Source: Saccharicrinis sp963667815
GTDB taxonomy: Bacteria; Bacteroidota; Bacteroidia; Bacteroidales; Marinilabiliaceae
Length of the DNA: 64,000 nucleotides
NCBI GenBank assembly: GCA_963667815.1
Contig: OY764021.1
Direction: 5' to 3' (one strand)
Shown: positions 30,338-38,579 of the stretch, piece by piece
How positions within the stretch are numbered: position 1 is the first letter of the stretch
How the letters are laid out: each line of letters opens with the position of its first letter
Position numbers and translations under genes: made by a program
Notes under the pieces: model-generated
What the model saw: only the letters and a program-made list of their open reading frames with translations
Told to the model about the DNA's origin: nothing
Databases searched by the model: none

Positions 30338-30680
30338 AAAGATGGAAGTGTTATGTATTTCAATTAGTAAAGATTTAGATGTATACTTCCCTCTTTAAAA
30401 TATATAGGATTGGTGCTAGGTGTTAGGAGTTGGATATGAGATGAGTTAGTTCACGGTATTTCAACTCCTGACTATCGCCAAAATGGCCTTATAAATGCTG
30501 GAAACCAGAATGATGGAACTAGAAGCAAGAAGCAAGAAGCTGGAAGTTAGGAGTTAGAAGAATTACCTGCCAACTTCCCTCTTATCTCTTCCAACTCAAT
30601 AATTATTAACCAGAGTCAGAACTTGAAAGTCAAGGTAATTAGCTACCCACTTCTAACTTCTGTCTTCAAGTGTACAAAAC
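30338..30680. other. Repeat-rich spacer upstream of the four-helix-bundle gene
   Basis: No gene. It contains runs of GAAGCNNGAAG and CTTCC-type motifs and the first copy of a direct repeat (30536-30625), followed by a pyrimidine-rich leader before the next ATG. Confidence 0.6.
30536..30625 (+). repeat. Direct repeat flanking the four-helix-bundle gene, left copy
   Basis: 90 bases running from GAAGCTGGAAGTTAGGAGTT to AACCAGAGTCAGAACTTG; closely matches 31060-31156 apart from a 7-base expansion and scattered changes. Confidence 0.88.
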
Positions 30681-31046
30681 ATGAAATTTAAATTTGAGGA
30701 TTTAATTATATGGCAAAGAGCAATGACTTTTGGTGAAGAAATTTTTTCTCAAACCCAAAAATTTCCAAAAGATGAATTGTATGGTCTGACTTCTCAAATA
30801 AGAAGAGCTGGAGATTCAATTGCACTTAATATCTCAGAAGGAGCTATTGAACAAACGGGTTTAGAGTTTGGACGGTTTATGAGTTATGCAATCAGGTCAT
30901 TAGCTGAAGTAGTAACATGTTTGTATAAAGCACTAAATAGAAAATACATCACTAAAGTAGTATTTGACAAATTATATGAAGATGCCTTTAATCTTATGAA
31001 TATGATGATCGCATTCAGGAAAAAAGTGAAAGGGACTGGAAGCTAG
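30681..31046 (+). CDS. Four-helix bundle protein (S23/IVP family)
   Basis: 121 residues of the small helical family related to the 23S-rRNA intervening-sequence protein and to the Avd accessory protein of retroelements. Signatures: FEDLIIWQRAMTFGEEIF, TSQIRRAGDSIALNISEGAI and FMSYAIRSLAEVVTCLYKAL. Function in this class is unknown; the fold forms barrel-like pentamers that bind nucleic acid in some members. The gene sits between two copies of a 90-97 bp direct repeat, separating an effector/immunity pair from vgrG, so it looks like an insertion. No reverse transcriptase or variable repeat is present. Confidence 0.88.
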   Translation: MKFKFEDLIIWQRAMTFGEEIFSQTQKFPKDELYGLTSQIRRAGDSIALNISEGAIEQTGLEFGRFMSYAIRSLAEVVTCLYKALNRKYITKVVFDKLYEDAFNLMNMMIAFRKKVKGTGS

Positions 31047-31059
31047 AAGTAAGGAGCTA

Positions 31060-31156
31060 GAAGCTGGAAGTTAGAAGTTAGAAGAATCACCTACCAACTT
31101 CTCTCTTCCATCTTCTCTCTTCCAACTCAATAATTATTAACCAGAGTCGGAACTTG
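31060..31156 (+). repeat. Direct repeat flanking the four-helix-bundle gene, right copy
   Basis: 97 bases matching 30536-30625, ending in AACCAGAGTCGGAACTTG. It is followed, like the left copy, by a CTTC-rich leader and an ATG, here that of vgrG. Confidence 0.88.
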
Positions 31157-31212
31157 TGAATAATGGGAATCAACTTCCCTCTTCCTGCTTCCGACTTCAA
31201 ACTTATCAAACT

Positions 31213-33042
31213 ATGGCGTTACAAACTATAATAACTGTTGCTATTGATGGACAGGAATATCAGAATATTAATAATTTTTATTTATCGCAGAGTACCTTAA
31301 ACCACCATCATTTTTCTGTTGGTTTATTGTATAATCATTTTGAAGAAGATGGTTCAACTATTATATCAAAAAGTCAGGAATTAATTGGTCAAACTGTAGA
31401 TATTACAATTTGCAATTATGATGATACAACACCAATGGGAGAAGGGTTTTTTACTGGTATTATCACAGAAACAGAGGCTGATAAATCACAAGATAGTTTT
31501 TCGGGAGATTTTATAACAATAAAGGGGTATAGTCCAACCATTCTAATGGATAATGGACCTCATTGTAATACTTTTGAAAAAATGAATCTATCAGAGATTG
31601 TAAGTGCTGTTTTTGGTGATTATGGAGTTACTGTTAAAGCAGCCCCTTTGAACTCTGATATACTCGAGTACACGGTTCAGTATAACCAAAGTAGTTTTGA
31701 GTTTATAAAACACCTTGCCATAAAATATGGTGAATGGATGTATTATGATGGACAAGAAACTATTTTCGGAACCAATAGTGGAGATGAGATAACGCTTAGT
31801 TATGGCGTTGAATTAACCGATTTTAATTTGCGTTTGATTACCAAACCTAAATTGGCTGAGTACGTAACTAACGATTATTATACAGATAAACTCGGTCAGC
31901 AAAAATTAGCTAACGGAACAGCCTTGCCTGACTATTACAGTGCAATGGCTGGTAAATCAGAAAAGTTATATATACAAAAACCTTCGTCATCGTATCTGCA
32001 ACATAGTGCTGATGGTTATCAGAATGCAAATTTACAATCGGCAGTGGGTGTTCAGGTAGAGGGAAAAGTTGCTGGAATGGTTTTACTTAGCGGAACATCT
32101 CGTAATTCAGGTGTGAAAATAGGTTCTACAGTATCAATAGTTCATCAAACGGTAAATCAGGAAATTGAATATGGAAAATATGTGGTGGTAAGTATCAAAC
32201 ATTTTGCAGGTGAATCTGGCGATTATCAAAATCATTTCGAAGCCATTCCTGAGGGGGCTGTAAATCCGCCATATACAAATATTCATGCACAAAATAACTG
32301 TTCATCGCAACGTGCTATTGTAATGGAGAATGCTGATCCTGAAAATTTAGGACGTATTCGTGTTCAGTTTCCATGGCAACCTACTGCCTATTCGCCCTGG
32401 ATACGCATTGCACAACCGCATAGTGGAGCGAATAAAGGCTTTCATTTTATACCCGAATTAGGCGAGGAAGTAATGGTTGGTTTTGAAGGTAGTAATGTTG
32501 AAATGCCTTTTGTTATGGGTAGTTTATATAATGGCTCGGGTAAAGTTGATGAGTTTACTACCGATAAAAACGATGCCAAAGTAATCCGTACCCGTAGCGG
32601 ACATACTATCGAGTTGAATGATAAGGATGGTGAGGAAAAAATTAACATCTATGATAACGAAGGAAGCATTATCACCTTTGATACCACCAATAAATCACTA
32701 ATCATCAACTCTGCCGAAAACATTGATATCGCAGCCAAAAACATCAATATAAGTGCCGAAGAAAACATTGTTGTTGGAGCTAAAGGAAATATTGATATAG
32801 CTGCCGAAGGAGATTTAAACGAACAAGCCAAAGGAAATGTGGCAATTCAAAGTGATGGGGATACCACGGTAAAATCAAAAGGAGCTACAACCGTTGAAGC
32901 TACTAAAGATGCCACGGTAAAGGGAATGAATTTAGTGGCTGAAGGAACAAAGAATGCTGACTTAAAAGGAGGAGTGCAAACAAATGTTTCTGGTACAATG
33001 ACAGCAGTTAAGGGGGCTGCTTTTGCTGTTGAAGTGAAGTAG
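31213..33042 (+). CDS. vgrG: T6SS spike protein VgrG/TssI
   Basis: 609 residues from ATG 31213 (MALQTIITVAIDGQEYQNIN). The frame is open from 31156 but the upstream part is repeat sequence, so I chose the later start. The gp27-like base (about 1-370) is followed by a gp5-type OB domain (AIVMENADPENLGRIRVQFP, WIRIAQPHSGANKGFHFIPE, then GEEVMVGFE). The C-terminal triple-stranded beta-helix needle has short repeats such as NIDIAAKNINISAEENIVVG. There is no extra C-terminal toxin domain. VgrG trimers cap the Hcp tube and carry PAAR and effectors. The following genes are an IHF-like protein and PAAR. Confidence 0.95.
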   Translation: MALQTIITVAIDGQEYQNINNFYLSQSTLNHHHFSVGLLYNHFEEDGSTIISKSQELIGQTVDITICNYDDTTPMGEGFFTGIITETEADKSQDSFSGDFITIKGYSPTILMDNGPHCNTFEKMNLSEIVSAVFGDYGVTVKAAPLNSDILEYTVQYNQSSFEFIKHLAIKYGEWMYYDGQETIFGTNSGDEITLSYGVELTDFNLRLITKPKLAEYVTNDYYTDKLGQQKLANGTALPDYYSAMAGKSEKLYIQKPSSSYLQHSADGYQNANLQSAVGVQVEGKVAGMVLLSGTSRNSGVKIGSTVSIVHQTVNQEIEYGKYVVVSIKHFAGESGDYQNHFEAIPEGAVNPPYTNIHAQNNCSSQRAIVMENADPENLGRIRVQFPWQPTAYSPWIRIAQPHSGANKGFHFIPELGEEVMVGFEGSNVEMPFVMGSLYNGSGKVDEFTTDKNDAKVIRTRSGHTIELNDKDGEEKINIYDNEGSIITFDTTNKSLIINSAENIDIAAKNINISAEENIVVGAKGNIDIAAEGDLNEQAKGNVAIQSDGDTTVKSKGATTVEATKDATVKGMNLVAEGTKNADLKGGVQTNVSGTMTAVKGAAFAVEVK

Positions 33043-33167
33043 AGTGAAATGATTGCACTTGTAGAAGATAATATCTTAATATGTATAAAGTTATAAAACC
33101 TTACAAAAGGTAGATCCTCAGCTATGGCTGTGTATATTTTTTATGAATCAAATTAATTAAATCTAAA

Positions 33168-33881
33168 ATGGCGAAAATTAAACTATGGTTGTATAACAAC
33201 CCACTCACAGATGATCCAAATGATTACTCAGCAAAAGTGTCTTCGGCTGGAAGTTTGAAGCTTGATGATATAGTTGAAGGTATTGTTGCTAATAGAAGCG
33301 AATATCAGTCGGAAACTATTCGAAGTATAGGAACTCTTATCTTTAATGAAATTGGTGAAAAATTGAAAGAAGGTTACTCAGTAAGCACACCGCTATTTTC
33401 AGCTTCAACAGCAGTGTCTGGTGCATTTGCCAGTAAAACGTCATCATTTAAAAAGAGCGAACATAAGTTAAAGATAAACCTACGAACAAATGGTGCATTT
33501 TTAGCTGAATTGCAACAATCAGAAGTAGAGGTTTTAGGTGTAGCTGATGTGGGTGGTGTTATTGGAAAAGTAATTGATGCGCAAACTGGGATTGAAGATA
33601 GTACTATTACTCCTAAAGATGTTATTCAGATAGAGGGAGCAAAAATAAAGGTTGAAGGTGATGATGAAAGTGTAGGTACTTTTTTAATTAAGCAGGCTGA
33701 TAATTTAAGAATTAAACTCGACCGAATACTAACCAATAATCCATCTGAACAAATGGTATTATTACCTGAATTAGAGGCGGGCGATTATCAATTAGAAATT
33801 GTTAGTCAGTATAGCGGGGGAGGGAAGTTTATTCAAGAGCCCAGAACAATAAACTTTGAGCATATACTAACGGTATTGTAG
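33168..33881 (+). CDS. IHF-like / DUF4469-type protein in the vgrG-PAAR cluster
   Basis: 237 residues. The start (WLYNNPLTDDPNDYSAKV, then LKLDDIVEGIVANRSEYQSE) matches the N-terminal HU/IHF-like DNA-binding domain found in Bacteroidota proteins that end in a DUF4469 Ig-like domain; residues about 150-237 (TPKDVIQIEGAKIKVEGDDE, then VLLPELEAGDYQLEIVSQYS) fit that second domain. Its role in a T6SS cluster is not known. It could be an adaptor for effector loading or an unrelated chromosomal protein. Position between VgrG and PAAR argues for a secretion-linked role, but this is inference. Confidence 0.72.
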   Translation: MAKIKLWLYNNPLTDDPNDYSAKVSSAGSLKLDDIVEGIVANRSEYQSETIRSIGTLIFNEIGEKLKEGYSVSTPLFSASTAVSGAFASKTSSFKKSEHKLKINLRTNGAFLAELQQSEVEVLGVADVGGVIGKVIDAQTGIEDSTITPKDVIQIEGAKIKVEGDDESVGTFLIKQADNLRIKLDRILTNNPSEQMVLLPELEAGDYQLEIVSQYSGGGKFIQEPRTINFEHILTVL

Positions 33882-33899
33882 TAAAAGGCTATTTAACAT

Positions 33900-33989
33900 G
33901 GCCGGACGCATGCGTCCGGCCTTTGTCACCTTATGCGTCCGGAGTGCACCACCTTATGCGTCCGCACTGTATTAACAAGTGCGTCCGGT
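33900..33989. repeat. Cluster of GCGTCCG repeats with a 22-bp perfect palindrome
   Basis: Positions 33900-33921 read the same on both strands (GGCCGGACGC/GCGTCCGGCC). The next 70 bases repeat TTATGCGTCCG or GTGCGTCCGG four more times. The segment is far richer in G+C than the rest of the window. It lies between the IHF-like gene and PAAR. It is not followed by a T-run, so a simple terminator is unlikely. Confidence 0.8.
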
Positions 33990-34108
33990 TTAATAAACAA
34001 TATCTTTTCAAATAAAAAAAAACTAGTAACAAATAGTCAGAATTTAGTCAGTAATAGAAAGCGTCTTCATACTTCCAACTCCTGACTTCTAACTTAAAAT
34101 TAAAAATT

Positions 34109-34612
34109 ATGGCAGGACAACCAATAGCAACAGTAGGCAGCATGCACATTTGCCCTCTATGTAGTGGAACCGTACCACATGTTGGCGGACCAGTTAATGG
34201 ACCTGGTATGCCTGGTGTAACTGTAAATGGACAAGTAGTAGCTGTTATGGGTGATATGTGTATATGTGTAGGCCCTCCTGATATGATAGCACAAGGAAGT
34301 CCGGGAGTAACCATCAACGGAACACCTGTGGTCACAGTAGGTTGTATGACAGCTCATGCGGGGCAAATTACTATGGGAGTACCTGGAGTTACAATTGGCC
34401 CGGCAGTGCCTACTCCTAATGCATCTATGCCTTTGCAAGAGATACCGTTTCCCACAATAAAAAAAATACATGTGTTGACCAACCAGCTTAAAGATGCCGT
34501 AACTGGCAGCAAAAATGCTCAACAATTAAAACAAGCCCAGTCAGCACAAGAAAGAGTTAAAGAAGAAGCAAAGAAGCATGGTTTTTTGCCTGACATCACA
34601 TTTAGTCACTAA
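34109..34612 (+). CDS. PAAR-domain spike-tip protein
   Basis: 167 residues. Residues about 1-110 are a PAAR domain (AGQPIATVGSMHICPLCSGT, then GPGMPGVTVNGQVVAVMGDM, GSPGVTINGTPVVTVGCMTA, GVPGVTIG), which forms the sharp tip on VgrG. The C-terminal 55 residues are helical and polar (KDAVTGSKNAQQLKQAQSAQ) and probably contact the effector encoded 16 bases downstream. Cys and His residues in the first domain fit the metal site of PAAR proteins. It has a pyrimidine-rich leader like the one before vgrG. Confidence 0.93.
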   Translation: MAGQPIATVGSMHICPLCSGTVPHVGGPVNGPGMPGVTVNGQVVAVMGDMCICVGPPDMIAQGSPGVTINGTPVVTVGCMTAHAGQITMGVPGVTIGPAVPTPNASMPLQEIPFPTIKKIHVLTNQLKDAVTGSKNAQQLKQAQSAQERVKEEAKKHGFLPDITFSH

Positions 34613-34628
34613 ACTGATATTTTAAGCT

Positions 34629-37600
34629 ATGAAGTTTGTATATCCTGTTGATCCCAAAAATGGGAACGATAAATACCCATTCTATTTAAAAGGCGCATCT
34701 AATTTAACTGGCTATTATCCTATAGGTAGGATGAATACCTGGCATGGAGGAATTCACTATGAGGGTGATAACCCAATTAAGGCCATTGCTGATGGTAAAA
34801 TAATTGCTTATAGAGTGTCCAAGGAATATCATATTGAAACTATTGACAATAAAACAAGCGAATATTCCAATGGTTTTGTATTGATAGAGCATAATTATAA
34901 AAGTCCCAATGGGCTTGAGTTGAACTTTTACTCCCTGTACAACCATTTGGCGTGTTATAAGGAAATGGGAAAAGATAAGTTTCCCGGGTTTCTCACTATA
35001 AATTCATACTCAGTTGCAGATGACGCTAAAGATACTATTAAGGTTAAAGGGACGATTATAAAATCGAGTAGCGATGGAGGGGCAACATTAGCTTATGCTG
35101 CAAAGGGGACCGTGTTATCATTTCAAGAGGATGCAAATGATAAAGATAGACGAAAGGTGAAGTATACAACGCCTAACGGGAAAGAAATTATTGGTTATAC
35201 ATATGTTAAGAAGTGGGATAATGAACAGCTTGTGGATGTAAGTACGGGAGAGGTTTTGACTGATCGTTTTGAAGGATCAAATGGAGATTTAGGAGCTAAT
35301 CTTCGAGAAGAAGCAAATTCAATATCTGAGGTTGTGCAACTTCTTACTAGGGGGGTATCTCTTGAAATTGATGATGAAGATCAGGGGAAGACTGGTTGGC
35401 TAAAAGTTAAAAAAGCTGGAGGAGAAAGTGTTGAAGGTTATTGTCATACTGCAGGATTAAATATTGTTGATGTTGTAACCTTAAAAAATGAGGATTTAAA
35501 TCAGGTTATAAGTGACCAATGCTACGAAGTAAAAGCAGGCGATATAATTGGCTATGCCGGATTAAACGGTTTTGAAAAACAAGAAGAGTACCGAGGTGCT
35601 CATGTTGAGGTTTTTACCCATGAGGAAGTAAATGACTTTTTGACCAATGCCAAAGGCGATGGCGACAAAAACAAACACTTTGCAAAAATTGTCGAAGGCA
35701 CAGAACTAAAAAAGAAGCTACCTTTAAAAGTGATCAAAAACCTACCGGTAAAAAAGACAGGTAAAACAACCGAAGGATATACCCAAGTGGAGGTAGATAA
35801 TTTAGAGGTGGTTGTTTCTAACAGATCAACAGAACTTCCAAAGGATTACGCTAAATCTACCAAGTTGTATACTTTTGTTAGTGAAGGCAATAATGCGGCA
35901 GCAAACCAAAGCGCGTTAATCGAGTTTAATAAACTGGTAGGTGATATTGCCCAAATGGGTGATACGGTCAAACTCATAACAAACTACAATGCAAATAATC
36001 AAACAAGTAACAACAGAAAGGTTGAATACCAAACACCCGGCAAAGGAAAAACCTTTTGGGTAAAGAATAATGAACTTGAAGAAAAAACAATCACTTTTAC
36101 CATTACAACAGTAACAGCCAATGCACAAGCAACTGCACCGACTTCTGCCGCAACCACAGGCACTCAAACCCGTTCAGGGGCAGGTGGTACATCTGTTGCT
36201 GAACCACCTACACAGACTGCAACAAACCAGCAGACAACAGCAACAATTACCACCACTGAAACAAAAAAGTACTTCAGGCTCAACAAAGAACTTACTGAAG
36301 TTTATATTATTAGCCCTGAAGAAAACAATATCAATACTACCATAGTGTCCGACGTAATAGTTAACATCAAAGAAGGTAAGCAATTTACCGATAAAGATGA
36401 TAAAAAATGGTACCTGATAGAACCAACCGGCCTTCAAAAAAACGGCGTAGCCATTAAATACAGTGGTTTAATATCCAAAGATGACTTAGGAGAGCTTTTT
36501 TCAGCCTATAACTGGAGTGAATTTGGCTTTGAAGTAAAAGAAGATACTGACAATAATTATATTTACGATTTCAAAAATAAAAGTGCCTTTTTCTCTGATA
36601 TTTGTAATATTGTAGATGAAGATAACAATGGTATTATAGAACCTCACGAATTACAAAGAGCATTGAACAACCACTATACAGCCAATGAACTATCACATTT
36701 AGTATGTAAGCATCATAACGAGTGGGCATACGGTGGGCAATATCTTAGTCCTTTACTTGATGAAGTAACAGCGGTATTAGACAAAGGCATTGAATTGGAA
36801 GAAGATGAAGCGTTAAAAAAAGATCTTGAAACCCTAAAAGAAGAACGCCTCGATGCTTTCGAAGCCAAAGTAAATCAGCTTGCAATTTGGGAAGGCATTG
36901 AAGTGCGAAATAGTAGTTACCGCAGCAAGTTTGTAAATGGAGCGCTAATGAATTCGCCATTAGCCATGGGAAGTTATCTTACATATAAAGTAGGCAAATG
37001 GATATATGAAAAAATATCCTATGGCGATGAGCCTGAACAAGCCATACCTTTAAGCCCATTCCCGATAGAAAAACCTGTGGTTTACCATTTTCATCCTGTA
37101 GCTTTTGTTGAGCAAATGAAATGTCTTCCTAGTTGTTATTGTTATGAACAAATAACAGAAGAAGTTATTAAAAAAATCTTTACTAGCATAAATGAAACAA
37201 CTAAAGTAGAATTAATGTTGCATATTAATGAAGTATTTGAAAAATTTGAAATTAATTCTTGTTTAAGAATATCTCATTTTTTTGCGCAAATTCTTGAGGA
37301 ATCAGGGAAGTCTCTTACCATAGGAAGTGGGGAGAGTTTAAATTACAGTGCTAGAAGATTGAAAGATGGTGAATATCTTAATGGTACATGGGTAGATGGT
37401 AATGTAGAGACTGAAGATTCAGGGTATTATATAAATGGTACAAAATGGAGGACTGGACCTTTTTCCTATTTTAAAGAGCATCAAGATGAAGCTGATTTAT
37501 ATGGGAGAAAAGATTTGAATTCCCGTGGAGATGCCGGAATCCAAGCGGCAGACCAACAGGCGATTGCTAATCGAGCATATTCAAATAGGTATGGGAATGG

Positions 37601-37955
37601 AAATGTCTCTAGTGGTGATGGATGGAATTTTAGAGGAAAAGGTTTAATACAGCTAACATGGAAAGCCAATTACATTGCTGTGAATAATACGATCCAAGAA
37701 AGATATCCAGAAAGTAATATCAATATTATTGATAATCCAGAGTCAATATTAACAGTAAAAGGAGCAATAGTTTCGGCAGCAGCTTACTGGTTCAGAAATG
37801 GGTTAAACCAAAAGGCGGATAATGGAAAAAAGGACGAGGTTGTGGATTCTATAACCGCTGTAATAAATCTAAATACTGACTCTTACAGTGAAAGAAGAGA
37901 GAATTTTAAAGAAGTAATAGAAGTTATTGATATTAATAAATGTAGTAATATTTAG
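34629..37955 (+). CDS. Large multidomain T6SS effector: M23-like carrier, EF-hand, GH19 lysozyme/chitinase C-terminus
   Basis: 1108 residues. The N-terminal region (about 1-345) has an M23/LytM fold but with altered metal ligands (WHGGIH at 38-43 where HxxxD is usual, and HVE at 325-327 for HxH), with an inserted SH3-like part. Residues about 500-545 are a Thr/Ala/Gln-rich linker. An EF-hand loop DEDNNGIIEPHE lies at 663-674. Residues about 730-830 are a linker that is repeated behind this gene. From about 832 the C-terminus is a GH19-type lysozyme (SHFFAQILEESGK with Glu890/891, ESLNYSARRL, DGWNFRGKGLIQLTWKANY). It is probably loaded by PAAR and degrades peptidoglycan. A lipoprotein immunity candidate follows directly. 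Confidence 0.85.
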   Translation: MKFVYPVDPKNGNDKYPFYLKGASNLTGYYPIGRMNTWHGGIHYEGDNPIKAIADGKIIAYRVSKEYHIETIDNKTSEYSNGFVLIEHNYKSPNGLELNFYSLYNHLACYKEMGKDKFPGFLTINSYSVADDAKDTIKVKGTIIKSSSDGGATLAYAAKGTVLSFQEDANDKDRRKVKYTTPNGKEIIGYTYVKKWDNEQLVDVSTGEVLTDRFEGSNGDLGANLREEANSISEVVQLLTRGVSLEIDDEDQGKTGWLKVKKAGGESVEGYCHTAGLNIVDVVTLKNEDLNQVISDQCYEVKAGDIIGYAGLNGFEKQEEYRGAHVEVFTHEEVNDFLTNAKGDGDKNKHFAKIVEGTELKKKLPLKVIKNLPVKKTGKTTEGYTQVEVDNLEVVVSNRSTELPKDYAKSTKLYTFVSEGNNAAANQSALIEFNKLVGDIAQMGDTVKLITNYNANNQTSNNRKVEYQTPGKGKTFWVKNNELEEKTITFTITTVTANAQATAPTSAATTGTQTRSGAGGTSVAEPPTQTATNQQTTATITTTETKKYFRLNKELTEVYIISPEENNINTTIVSDVIVNIKEGKQFTDKDDKKWYLIEPTGLQKNGVAIKYSGLISKDDLGELFSAYNWSEFGFEVKEDTDNNYIYDFKNKSAFFSDICNIVDEDNNGIIEPHELQRALNNHYTANELSHLVCKHHNEWAYGGQYLSPLLDEVTAVLDKGIELEEDEALKKDLETLKEERLDAFEAKVNQLAIWEGIEVRNSSYRSKFVNGALMNSPLAMGSYLTYKVGKWIYEKISYGDEPEQAIPLSPFPIEKPVVYHFHPVAFVEQMKCLPSCYCYEQITEEVIKKIFTSINETTKVELMLHINEVFEKFEINSCLRISHFFAQILEESGKSLTIGSGESLNYSARRLKDGEYLNGTWVDGNVETEDSGYYINGTKWRTGPFSYFKEHQDEADLYGRKDLNSRGDAGIQAADQQAIANRAYSNRYGNGNVSSGDGWNFRGKGLIQLTWKANYIAVNNTIQERYPESNINIIDNPESILTVKGAIVSAAAYWFRNGLNQKADNGKKDEVVDSITAVINLNTDSYSERRENFKEVIEVIDINKCSNI
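36818..37119 (+). repeat. Effector linker repeat, copy inside the full-length effector
   Basis: 302 bases aligned without gaps to 38588-38889 (constant offset 1770). It encodes DLETLKEERLDAFEAKVNQL through PLSPFPIEKPVVYHFHPVAF. In-frame conservation with many silent changes indicates an older duplication under selection or repeated conversion. Confidence 0.9.
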
Positions 37956-37956
37956 T

Positions 37957-38577
37957 ATGAGCAAAAATAATTGGATCATTATTGGATCATTTTTGATGTT
38001 AATTAGCTGTGCAAGTGCGCAGTCAAAACAAAGCAATTCAGATAATTTTAAAACATTTGATTCTGTAGTAAAGGACTATAAAGGAGGTGTATTTCTTGTA
38101 AAGGATTCATTAGATATTTCATTTGGAGATAAGGAAGGTGTTTTAATTAGTCTTGTAAATGAGAATGAGAGAGAGTTGGAATTTAAAGATCTAAATGATG
38201 CTCCTGTAAAAAGAAAGTTGTTAATTCTAGAGAAGTATGATAATGATTTCATGAAGGTATTATTTACAGAAAACGCATTACCCTCTTTAGGGTTTGGAGA
38301 AAGATCTGATATTGGTTATACTAATTTAATTGTTAAGGGAGATATTATTTCTTTTGCTGTCATTAAGCTTCCGTATAAATCAAATATAGAGTATGAATTT
38401 GCTTATTATTTTAAGTATTATGTGGAAGGTGAAACCTGGTTTTTATACAAGTGTACTATTGAAAAACTTAAGCCTGACGATACTATTGAAAGTTATGAGC
38501 TAACATCGGAAAAATTCGGAAAGTTATCTATTAAAGAATTTAACATATATAAGTTTAATCCATTTGTTTATTTATAA
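37957..38577 (+). CDS. Lipoprotein, candidate immunity protein to the GH19 effector
   Basis: 206 residues from ATG 37957, which follows the effector stop (TAG 37953-37955) by one base. N-terminal signal with a lipobox (IIGSFLMLISCASAQ). The mature part is a beta-rich domain with no family I recognise. Tight coupling to the effector, periplasmic lipidation and unique sequence are the usual features of an immunity protein against a cell-wall-degrading toxin. No PliI/Rap-type motif can be named with confidence. Confidence 0.65.
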   Translation: MSKNNWIIIGSFLMLISCASAQSKQSNSDNFKTFDSVVKDYKGGVFLVKDSLDISFGDKEGVLISLVNENERELEFKDLNDAPVKRKLLILEKYDNDFMKVLFTENALPSLGFGERSDIGYTNLIVKGDIISFAVIKLPYKSNIEYEFAYYFKYYVEGETWFLYKCTIEKLKPDDTIESYELTSEKFGKLSIKEFNIYKFNPFVYL

Positions 38578-38579
38578 AA

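Noticed and set aside
30681..31046. Diversity-generating retroelement, suggested by an Avd-like four-helix protein
   Set aside because: No reverse transcriptase, template repeat or variable repeat was found in the neighbourhood; the protein fits the general S23/IVP family.
31156..31212. Upstream start for VgrG at 31156
   Set aside because: These codons lie in the direct-repeat leader and give a non-family N-terminus; ATG 31213 matches the VgrG start.
33900..33989. CRISPR array, suggested by spaced GCGTCCG units
   Set aside because: Units are only 7-11 bases with irregular spacing and no spacer/repeat regularity or cas genes.
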